Shown: piece after piece, positions 1 through 6,023 of the stretch
Layout of the letters: each line of letters begins with the position of its first letter
How positions within the stretch are numbered: the stretch's first letter is position 1
DNA from: an uncultured Sulfurovum sp.
GTDB taxonomy: Bacteria > Campylobacterota > Campylobacteria > Campylobacterales > Sulfurovaceae
Direction of reading: 5' to 3'
NCBI GenBank assembly: GCA_937938065.1
Contig: CALDBH010000090.1
Coordinates: 1-7,194 of the forward strand
DNA length: 7,194 nt
Position numbers and translations under genes: made by a program
The notes under the pieces: generated by a model
Databases searched by the model: none
What the model was told of the DNA's origin: nothing
What the model saw: only the letters and a program-made list of their open reading frames with translations

Positions 1-44
1 TGATATTATCATCAATCTATATACGTTTATATTCTACTAAATTG

Positions 45-224
45 ATGACAAAATGGATGGTACATTTCCTCTTTATCTTTGGTATGATTACACCATTAAT
101 GCTACTTCTTGCTTATTTTACGGGAAGTTTTTTTGCATATATATGGCTTATTGGTTTTTTTATATGGCATATATTGGCAGTGGTAATGGCATTGATGATT
201 CTGAAAAGAGTTCTATTTAGATGA
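45..224 (+). CDS. Small two-helix membrane protein, unknown function (possibly 5'-partial)
   Basis: I do not recognise this protein. From the ATG at 45 it has 59 residues, nearly all hydrophobic, with two likely membrane helices at about residues 5-25 and 30-53 and a basic C-terminus (KRVLFR). A TTG at 42 in the same frame would add one residue. No Shine-Dalgarno sequence precedes either start, and the frame stays open to the left edge at base 3, so the true start could lie outside the window. Alternatively, an upstream gene in frame 2 could end with the TAA at 38-40 and couple to this ATG. The stop TGA (222-224) overlaps the ATG of the next gene as ATGA, which supports a real, co-translated pair. 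Reality of the gene is moderately sure; function is unknown. Confidence 0.6.
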   Translation: MTKWMVHFLFIFGMITPLMLLLAYFTGSFFAYIWLIGFFIWHILAVVMALMILKRVLFR

Positions 225-664
225 AAAATCTAGCTTTATACACGATTCCCATCGGATATATGATTGTCTATGTTGTATTGATTTTGATCAGTGGCTTATG
301 GCTTTTCTTACTTTCACAAGGGTTAGACAGTAGTGAGGGTATTTTTGAGACCCTAAAAAACATTATTGACGCTCCGGAGACCAAAAGTCTAGAAGGTATT
401 ATTGAAGTGGCCACACCCCATGTGTTTGCTATGGGTTCATTGGTGTTTGTCGTAGCACACTTTATGTTGTTCAGTACGAAAGTATCACAAAAGTATGCAC
501 TTATCGTAGCGATGCTACTTTTTGTTTTTGCATTGTTTGATATATTTTCTTATTTACTGATTACTTTTGGATTATTAGTATCTGGATGGATCAAACTTTT
601 ATCTATGGTTATTTTTGTTTTGTTTTTTTTAGTGATGCTCGGGATGGTTGGTTTTTCATTGTAG
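221..664 (+). CDS. Four-helix integral membrane protein, unknown function
   Basis: The 147-aa protein has predicted membrane helices at about residues 8-31, 66-85, 91-116 and 122-146. A polar loop (about 34-62, with acidic and lysine residues) lies between the first two. I do not recognise a family. Helix 2 carries two histidines, H67 (ATPHVF) and H80 (VVAHFM), 13 residues apart. That spacing resembles histidine pairs that bind heme within single helices of b-type cytochromes, so a redox role is conceivable but unproven. The ATG overlaps the stop of the preceding 60-aa gene (ATGA), and an AAGAG about 10 bases upstream could serve as a weak ribosome binding site. The last 115 bases, encoding helix 4, overlap the 3' end of apbE on the other strand. 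The overlapped reading here is a clean membrane helix, so this frame looks like the older one. Confidence 0.72.
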   Translation: MKNLALYTIPIGYMIVYVVLILISGLWLFLLSQGLDSSEGIFETLKNIIDAPETKSLEGIIEVATPHVFAMGSLVFVVAHFMLFSTKVSQKYALIVAMLLFVFALFDIFSYLLITFGLLVSGWIKLLSMVIFVLFFLVMLGMVGFSL

Positions 665-1596
665 CTTAGCCACTCTATATCAACAAGATCCGTTATATTT
701 CCATAGAGTATTTTTCCATGATTGTCAACGATTACAAAGCCAATATCTTTATGATTTTTTAGAAAATCTAATGCCTTATCTTTAGGCATAACGGATATTG
801 CCGTGGCATAGGCATCAATTTTAGCATTGTTGGCAGTAGTAAAAAGTGATACTGAAACAAATTCACGGCCTTGTGAAGCAGTTTTGGGATTGATGAGGTG
901 ATGCTCATTTTTTGTGTGGGCATACCTTCTATAGGTTCCGCTTGTTGAGATAGATAGGTCAGGGTGTTTACTGTTTACTTTGACAAATGTCTGTTCCGAG
1001 TAGGGTGACTGTAAATATATCTCACAAGTGTTTAGGCATCTGATATCTCCACTCACTGCTATTATACCATCCGTAATATTTTGCTCTTTAAGATATCTAC
1101 TTGCTTTATCGACACCATACCCTTTACCTATACCTCCCAAGTCTATGATGATGTTTTCATCGGTTTGTATATTTTGATCATTTAAATATATGCCATTTAT
1201 GTCTAGATGTGCATTCTGCAAGGCTTGTTTTGATGGAGAGTAAGTCTTCTCTTCTCCAAAATGGTATAGTTTTTTTGAGATTGATCCAATAGTGATATCA
1301 AAAAAACCATCACTCTCATCATAATACGTTTTTGCCAGTTTAATGGCTTCAGACAAATAAGTGTCAGTGTGTACATGATGCGTTTTATTGAGTTTGGCAA
1401 GAGTCGCATTAGGGTCATAGCTAGAGAGAGAATCTTCGATACGTTTTAGTAGTTCGAATGATTTTGTAGTTTCTTGATTATACTCTTGAGGTAGAGTAAT
1501 AGTTACAAAGGTACCCATGAGTACCTGGGTACGTGTTTGTAACTTATTTTGTGCGAGTAAAAGGAAAGGAAATAATAGACCAATTAGAACTCGCAT
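550..1596 (-). CDS. apbE: FAD:protein FMN transferase, ApbE family (exported)
   Basis: ApbE enzymes use FAD and Mg2+ to attach FMN covalently to Thr/Ser of extracytoplasmic redox proteins such as NqrC, RnfG or NosR-type proteins. The 348-aa product starts with a signal peptide (about residues 1-16, ending LLLAQ). It lacks the lipobox cysteine common in the family, so it is probably released or anchored by an uncleaved helix. Family motifs appear in order: MGTFVTI (27-33), ESDGFFDITIG (94-104), the flavin-binding GGIGKGYGVDKA (154-165), SGDIR (182-186), STSGTYRRY (217-225), HHLINPKTA (232-240) and the metal-site region KIDAYATA (259-266). C187 and C191 could form a disulfide. The start codon overlaps the stop of the upstream yyaL-like gene as TAATG, so translation is probably coupled. 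The family domain ends near residue 310; residues 311-348 are a polar Lys/Thr/Asn-rich tail read antisense to the neighbouring membrane gene. Confidence 0.93.
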   Translation of the reverse strand: MRVLIGLLFPFLLLAQNKLQTRTQVLMGTFVTITLPQEYNQETTKSFELLKRIEDSLSSYDPNATLAKLNKTHHVHTDTYLSEAIKLAKTYYDESDGFFDITIGSISKKLYHFGEEKTYSPSKQALQNAHLDINGIYLNDQNIQTDENIIIDLGGIGKGYGVDKASRYLKEQNITDGIIAVSGDIRCLNTCEIYLQSPYSEQTFVKVNSKHPDLSISTSGTYRRYAHTKNEHHLINPKTASQGREFVSVSLFTTANNAKIDAYATAISVMPKDKALDFLKNHKDIGFVIVDNHGKILYGNITDLVDIEWLSYNEKPTIPSITKKNKTKITIDKSLIHPDTNNPKVISK

Positions 1597-3527
1597 TAAC
1601 GTTTCTCTAAAACTTCCATTACACCTTTAAAATCTTTTTCATGTCCAAAACAGCTATTTGTATTGCAGAGCATAAATCCGTCATTGGTGTCATTTTTTAA
1701 AAGAGAAAAAGGATGAGGAAAAGTGTCTAGATCTCTGATGTGTGGTCTGAGCTTTTCTTCTTTTGCTTTAATGATGATGTCATCTTTTAAATAACGAATG
1801 ACCATACGGCTCATACGCGGTGTAGAGATGGGTTGGCGCATGACATCATAAGAGTAGATCTCCAGTGTTTTAAAGACAAACTTTTTATAGACACTATCTA
1901 CCAAAGAAGAGATGCCGTAAAGTACTGAGAGCATGGTCGCTACAGAAGAAGGGTAGGAGCTGTCATAAATGTCTGCATTGGTTTCAAACTCTCCACGTGA
2001 GAACTTCCACTTGCCTTGGTCAAAATATTTTTCTATAGCAGTGTTTGTCAGCTTGGTTGCCGTAATTAGGTACGTTTCATCGAGTGTGCTCTCATACGCT
2101 TCGATGAGTACGTCTGCAAGATAGGCATAATCTTCCAAAAATGCTTTTATTTTTGGTTTTTTCCCCATGAGTGTTGAGTGAAAGAGTTCAGAGTTTATGT
2201 ACATACTCTCAAGTAATGCATCGAGTGACTTGATGGCTGGTTGTAGGTAAGCATTGTCTACACGGCTGGCTTTGAAAAGACTTTTTATCATCATGGCATT
2301 CCATGAGACAAGTACTTTTTTGTCTATGAAAGGGTAGGTTCGTTTTTCTCTGCGCTTTTTGAGCGCCTGTATGGCTTCATCATAGTAAGGGATGTCATTA
2401 TGGACAGGATCATCTATACGAACGATGTTCTTCCCTTCAAAATTTCCTTCTTCTGTGATATGCAGAGCCTTGGCAAGAGCAGCATGTTCTTTATTTGGGA
2501 TACCAGCTTTTTCAAAAGATTTTAAAGCCTTTTCATAAGTGTAGACAAAATATTTGCCTTCTTCACCTTCTGTATCTGCATCAGAGGCAGAGTAGAAAAG
2601 AGCATCTTCACTCATATTTTTCATCATAAAGTCTATGGTTTCAAACGCCACTGACTTGTAAAAGTCATCACCACTTACATGATACGCTTTCAGGTAGACT
2701 TCTGAAAGCAGGGCATTATCATAGGTCATCTTCTCAAAGTGAGGTACGAGCCATTGATTGTCCGTAGAGTAACGACAAAAACCACCCTCTACCAAATCTC
2801 TCAATCCGCCTTTAGCCATGGAAGAGAGTGAGAGCAGGGCCATGTTGCGTGTCTCTTTGTCTCCTGTGATACTGTAGACATCTAAAAGCAAGTCAAGCAT
2901 AGAGGCTTGGGGGAACTTAGGGGCTTTGTTAAAACCGCCATCCTGGTTGTCAAAAAGTTGTTTGGCCTGGTCTGAAAACCTGTTAATGATGCTCAGGTCC
3001 AGTTTCGTGGCTTGTATCTTGTCTTCTTTGGGATTAAGAAAACGGAGTATCTCATCTGCTTTTTCAGTAAGCAGATCTTTTTCTTTGGCATATTTGTCAG
3101 AGATGACTTCTAGCAAACTTGAAAAACTCATCATCCCATAACGCGGTTCATCGGGTATGTAAGTTGCTGAGTAAAAAGGTTTTTGTTCTTGTGTTAAAAA
3201 GATGGAAGTAGGCCATCCTCCTGGACGCTGATTCATCAGTTGGTAGACTTCTTGAAAGTGTTTGTCTATGTCGGGACGTTCTTCTCTGTCTACCTTGACT
3301 GCAACAAAATGTTCATTCAGTATCTTTGCAGTGGCTTCATCTTCAAAAGACTCATGTTCCATGACATGGCACCAGTGACAAGAACTGTACCCTATAGAAA
3401 GGAAGATAGCTTTGTTCTCTTTACGTGCTTTTTCAAATGCCTCTTCTCCCCAAGGATACCAGTCCACAGGATTGTCAGCATGTTGTTGTAAGTAAGGGGA
3501 GTGCTCATTTTTAAGATGATTTGCCAT
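1596..3527 (-). CDS. Thioredoxin-domain protein, DUF255 / YyaL / SPATA20-like family
   Basis: The 643-aa protein belongs to the YyaL/SPATA20 family: an N-terminal thioredoxin-like domain (DUF255, Thioredox_DsbH) fused to an (alpha/alpha)6-barrel domain related to N-acylglucosamine 2-epimerase and glycosidases. Its reaction is not established. Visible motifs: NPVDWYPW (19-26), redox-type SSCHWCHVM with C50 and C53, RPGGWP (101-106, cis-proline position), [10 protein letters not shown] (197-206), a family signature at 248-274 (RYSTD, VPHFEKM, YDNALL), [17 protein letters not shown] (313-329), [10 protein letters not shown] (403-412) and LEDYAYLAD (464-472). C621 and C626 lie in the C-terminal CNTNSC segment. 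There is no signal peptide, so it should be cytoplasmic. The length is slightly below the roughly 670-690 aa I recall as usual, with no obvious missing block. The start is set by AAAGG (3534-3538, minus strand) six bases before the ATG. It is the first gene of the pair with apbE. Confidence 0.93.
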   Translation of the reverse strand: MANHLKNEHSPYLQQHADNPVDWYPWGEEAFEKARKENKAIFLSIGYSSCHWCHVMEHESFEDEATAKILNEHFVAVKVDREERPDIDKHFQEVYQLMNQRPGGWPTSIFLTQEQKPFYSATYIPDEPRYGMMSFSSLLEVISDKYAKEKDLLTEKADEILRFLNPKEDKIQATKLDLSIINRFSDQAKQLFDNQDGGFNKAPKFPQASMLDLLLDVYSITGDKETRNMALLSLSSMAKGGLRDLVEGGFCRYSTDNQWLVPHFEKMTYDNALLSEVYLKAYHVSGDDFYKSVAFETIDFMMKNMSEDALFYSASDADTEGEEGKYFVYTYEKALKSFEKAGIPNKEHAALAKALHITEEGNFEGKNIVRIDDPVHNDIPYYDEAIQALKKRREKRTYPFIDKKVLVSWNAMMIKSLFKASRVDNAYLQPAIKSLDALLESMYINSELFHSTLMGKKPKIKAFLEDYAYLADVLIEAYESTLDETYLITATKLTNTAIEKYFDQGKWKFSRGEFETNADIYDSSYPSSVATMLSVLYGISSLVDSVYKKFVFKTLEIYSYDVMRQPISTPRMSRMVIRYLKDDIIIKAKEEKLRPHIRDLDTFPHPFSLLKNDTNDGFMLCNTNSCFGHEKDFKGVMEVLEKR

Positions 3528-3533
3528 TTTTAA

Positions 3534-3538
3534 CCTTT
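3534..3538 (-). promoter_or_regulatory. Ribosome binding site of the yyaL-like gene
   Basis: AAAGG on the minus strand ends six bases before the ATG at 3527-3525. It supports that start. Confidence 0.6.
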
Positions 3539-3541
3539 ATT

Positions 3542-3626
3542 GTTAACCAATTGTTGGTAATATTACACAGCTTATACACAAATAGTACAATAGAATACTA
3601 TAAAAGTTTAATATAAAAGAGAAAAA
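3542..3626. promoter_or_regulatory. Divergent regulatory region between the yyaL-like gene and dsbD
   Basis: This AT-rich spacer must hold the promoters for both directions. Candidate -10 boxes are TAATAT on the minus strand (3565-3560) for the yyaL-apbE operon, and TATAAA (3599-3604) or the overlapping TACTAT (3596-3601) on the plus strand for dsbD. No good TTGACA-type -35 is visible, which is usual for Campylobacterota. Between them lie three direct repeats beginning TACA at 3564, 3575 and 3586, exactly 11 bp apart. On the left is a perfect inverted repeat ACCAA-TTG-TTGGT (3546-3558). TTAAC at 3530-3534 and GTTAA at 3542-3546 form another. A weak AAGAGA (3617-3622) precedes the dsbD ATG. 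The promoter boxes are guesses from sequence; the repeats are directly visible. Confidence 0.4.
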
Positions 3627-5411
3627 ATGAATTATTTAGCAAAAAAGTTACTCTTATTGAGTTTCCTTTTGAGTGCATTTGCATCTGCAGGTTTTGACAG
3701 TGCATTGAAAAAACAGAAGTTTTTATCGCCGGATGAAGCATTTAAAGTCTCTGCTATGCTTAAAGATGATGCCATAGAAACAAAGATTATTATGGCAGAT
3801 AAAATTCATGTCTATGAAAACACATTGTATTATAGAATCATTTCTCCTTCTTCTGTAGAACTTACCGTTACGAAACCAGAAGCACATGATTTTGATGGTG
3901 ATATGGTATATGAAAAAGAGTTAATCGTAACAATTCCCACACAAGAGATAGAGTCTAAGGTCAAGGGTGATTATACGCTTGAGATAGAGTTTCAAGGATG
4001 TTCGGATGCAGGTATCTGTTACCAACCCATTAAAAAAACCTTTAACTTCAAAGGCGCAGAACTTGGTGTCTTTGATAAGATCTCCAAACTTGTAAAAGAG
4101 GGAAACACGGCGAAAATAGCAGATATACTGGTTAATGAAAGTTCAATCTTTATTTTGCTACTTTTCTTCATTTTTGGTTTATTGTTGGCATTGACACCAT
4201 GTATTTTTCCTATGATCCCTATCTTGTCTTCTATTATCGTATCTCAGCAGGGAGGTGATGAAAAACCAAGTGTTGCGCAAGCATTTTTCACCTCTTTGGT
4301 GTATGTTGTTTCTATGGCTTTGACCTACACGGCTGTAGGGATTATAGCTGGACTCTTAGGTGCAGATATACAGACAGCAATGCAAACTCCTTGGGTCTTG
4401 ACCCTCTTTGCAGCTATGTTTGTGGCTTTGGCATTCTCTCTTTTTGGATACTATGAGATAGGGCTTCCTTCTTCATGGCAGTCTAAACTTACAAAAGCCA
4501 GTGATAATGCACAAGGGAAAGGCATCATAGGAACTGCAATTATGGGACTTCTTTCTGCACTTATTGTAGGACCATGTGTAGCACCACCACTTGGAGGTGC
4601 TGTACTGTTCATCTCTCATACAGGAGATGCCTTTTTAGGTGGTGCAGCACTTTTTATTATGAGTATAGGTATGGGTATGCCGCTTCTACTTGTAGGTATA
4701 GGTGCTGGTAAATTTATGCCAAAACCAGGTGGCTGGATGACTGTAGTGTCTCAAACATTTGGTGTGATGATGTTGGGGCTTGGTATCTTTATGCTTTCAC
4801 GCATACTCCCAGACAGCCTTACGATGATACTTTGGGCATTACTATTCATAGGTTCGGCACTCTACATGGGTGTATTTAATCCTAGCAGTGCAACGCATGG
4901 GGCAAAGAAACTTTTCCAACTCTTGGCTATGGTTTTTTTACTCTATGGTGCATCGCTTTTCATTGGCGGGATAAGTGGTTCGACTTCAGTGATAAGACCA
5001 TTTGAAAGATTTACCCAGCTTGATGGCGGCGTGGCAAAGACTGTGCTTATGAGTTCAGGAAAAGGACATAGAGGCTATAGCATAGAACGTCTTATGAACG
5101 AAGTGCGTGCATCAGATAAACCAGTCGTTGTTGACTTTGGTAAAAAGTCTTGTACAGCGTGTACAGAACTTGATGAGATCACTTTCCCAGATCCAAGAGT
5201 ACAAGAACATCTTCAAAAGTTTACATTTATTAAAATAGACCTTACAGACAATACCGATGCAGATAAGGCACTACTCAAAAAGTATGAACTTTTCGGTACA
5301 CCGAACATTATCTTCTTTGATACAGATAATAACTATTTAGCGGAAAAAAGTTTGACAGGGTTTGTTCCACCTGAAGATTTTGCGAAACATTTGGAGAGTA
5401 TCTTACAATAA
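3627..5411 (+). CDS. dsbD: Thiol:disulfide interchange protein DsbD (three-domain, complete)
   Basis: DsbD moves electrons from cytoplasmic thioredoxin across the inner membrane to periplasmic partners such as DsbC-like isomerases and cytochrome c maturation proteins. The 594-aa product has a signal peptide (about 1-21, cleavage near SAFASA-GF). The periplasmic alpha domain carries C125 and C131 (QGCSDAGICYQP). An eight-helix transmembrane beta domain (about 174-448) carries C192 in LTPCIFPMIPIL and C317 in VGPCVAPPLGG. The periplasmic thioredoxin-fold gamma domain (about 480-594) has SCTAC (C509, C512) and the cis-proline in FGTPN (P559). All six redox cysteines of the family are present at expected spacing, so the enzyme looks functional. 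It starts 99 bp from the divergent yyaL-like gene and faces no downstream partner. It ends just before a hairpin. Confidence 0.96.
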   Translation: MNYLAKKLLLLSFLLSAFASAGFDSALKKQKFLSPDEAFKVSAMLKDDAIETKIIMADKIHVYENTLYYRIISPSSVELTVTKPEAHDFDGDMVYEKELIVTIPTQEIESKVKGDYTLEIEFQGCSDAGICYQPIKKTFNFKGAELGVFDKISKLVKEGNTAKIADILVNESSIFILLLFFIFGLLLALTPCIFPMIPILSSIIVSQQGGDEKPSVAQAFFTSLVYVVSMALTYTAVGIIAGLLGADIQTAMQTPWVLTLFAAMFVALAFSLFGYYEIGLPSSWQSKLTKASDNAQGKGIIGTAIMGLLSALIVGPCVAPPLGGAVLFISHTGDAFLGGAALFIMSIGMGMPLLLVGIGAGKFMPKPGGWMTVVSQTFGVMMLGLGIFMLSRILPDSLTMILWALLFIGSALYMGVFNPSSATHGAKKLFQLLAMVFLLYGASLFIGGISGSTSVIRPFERFTQLDGGVAKTVLMSSGKGHRGYSIERLMNEVRASDKPVVVDFGKKSCTACTELDEITFPDPRVQEHLQKFTFIKIDLTDNTDADKALLKKYELFGTPNIIFFDTDNNYLAEKSLTGFVPPEDFAKHLESILQ

Positions 5412-5416
5412 AATTG

Positions 5417-5443
5417 AGAGAGTCTCTAATGTATAGACTCTCT
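5417..5443. terminator. Hairpin terminator between convergent genes
   Basis: A perfect 9-bp stem is visible: AGAGAGTCT (5417-5425) pairs with AGACTCTCT (5435-5443) around a 9-base loop. On the minus strand the stem is followed by the T-rich AATTTTATT, so it resembles an intrinsic terminator for the membrane-protein gene ending at 5472. On the plus strand, six bases after the dsbD stop, no T-tract follows, so termination of dsbD there would be weaker. Confidence 0.7.
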
Positions 5444-5471
5444 AGCTATCTATGGTAAAGAGTGTATTGGT

Positions 5472-5930
5472 TTAGTCCTCATCGCTACTGTCAGTCGTAT
5501 AGACACCAGTAAGTTTTTTCCAAATGATCGAAGCGTTGAGTCCAAACCAAATTAGAAGTCCTACGCCTATAGTGGCAGCCCAACCAGCTTGTTCAAATTC
5601 AGCAACGTTGATAAGGTTATACTGTTGTAAACCCCAGATAAATGCCGCAATAATAATGACTGTGATGATAGCACCGTAATACTTCAAACTCTGGAAAATT
5701 GATTTGATAGCCAGTAACCAAAGTGCAAGCATAATGAGTATAGCAAAGGGTTTAAATCCTGAAAGTATGTCATCTACATTTGAGATGTAGTGTATAAAGT
5801 GGTGTCCGCTAGGATTCCATGTGCCAACTGCAAGTGCCATAGATAAAACAAGTGTTACCCACCAGGCTAAATGGGTAACTTTTTTACCACCTTTTGTTGT
5901 CGTTGTATTGGTAAATACATTTGGGATCAT
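5472..5930 (-). CDS. Four-helix membrane protein, conserved hypothetical (possibly DUF6524-like)
   Basis: The 152-aa protein has four likely membrane helices at about residues 20-37, 61-79, 85-102 and 116-138. A lysine-containing N-terminus precedes them and a short acidic tail (DSSDED) follows. Between helices 1 and 2 is a striking segment TWNPSGHHFIHYI with H43, H44 and H47. A similar NP(S/T)G plus aromatic/His segment is what I remember from DUF6524-type membrane proteins, but this match is from memory and weak. No enzymatic motif is seen. The start is well supported: AAGGAAG lies five bases upstream of the ATG on the minus strand, and a TATAAT box lies 29 bases upstream. It is transcribed alone, divergently from the cvfB-like gene, and ends in a hairpin terminator. 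Function unknown. Confidence 0.85.
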   Translation of the reverse strand: MIPNVFTNTTTTKGGKKVTHLAWWVTLVLSMALAVGTWNPSGHHFIHYISNVDDILSGFKPFAILIMLALWLLAIKSIFQSLKYYGAIITVIIIAAFIWGLQQYNLINVAEFEQAGWAATIGVGLLIWFGLNASIIWKKLTGVYTTDSSDED

Positions 5931-5958
5931 ACATACTTCCTTGGGTTAATGTTAAAAT

Positions 5959-5964
5959 ATTATA
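5959..5964 (-). promoter_or_regulatory. -10 box for the membrane-protein gene
   Basis: The minus strand reads GC-TATAAT, a perfect sigma-70 -10 hexamer, 28 bases before the ATG at 5930. Its -35 position would fall on the opposing plus-strand -10 box. Confidence 0.6.
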
Positions 5965-5982
5965 GCCAAATCTTTTTTTAGC

Positions 5983-5988
5983 TATAAT
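5983..5988 (+). promoter_or_regulatory. -10 box for the cvfB-like gene
   Basis: A perfect TATAAT is preceded by a run of seven Ts (5973-5979) and AGC. A T-tract before the -10 is typical of Campylobacterota sigma-70 promoters, which often lack a -35. The transcript would start near 5995. Confidence 0.65.
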
Positions 5989-5998
5989 GTCATTATTA

Positions 5999-6015
5999 CT
6001 GTGAGTGCATCACAG
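5999..6015. promoter_or_regulatory. Palindrome CTGTGA-N5-TCACAG in the 5' leader of the cvfB-like gene
   Basis: Perfect 6-bp arms, CTGTGA (5999-6004) and TCACAG (6010-6015), surround the 5-base spacer GTGCA. It sits just after the expected transcription start. It could be an operator or a leader hairpin near the ribosome binding site. It resembles a CRP site (TGTGA-N6-TCACA), but the spacer is one base short. Confidence 0.4.
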
Positions 6016-6023
6016 AATTTACG

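Noticed and set aside
1203..1418. A 71-codon minus-strand open frame within apbE
   Set aside because: It is out of frame with the well-conserved ApbE reading and has no independent start signal.
1511..1532. GTACCCA-N8-TGGGTAC inverted repeat inside the 5' part of apbE, with three GTAC copies
   Set aside because: It falls on codons for the conserved V-L-M-G-T motif of ApbE, so coding constraint and chance explain it; no promoter or operator context was seen.
2926..3491. Plus-strand open frames of about 70-80 codons opposite the yyaL-like gene
   Set aside because: They are antisense to a gene with strong family motifs, lack ribosome sites and have no recognisable protein features.
5946..5957. 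TTAATGTTAA-like sequence as an FNR/NssR-type site
   Set aside because: The arms are not separated by the required spacer and the sequence is simple AT-rich DNA downstream of the minus-strand -10 box.
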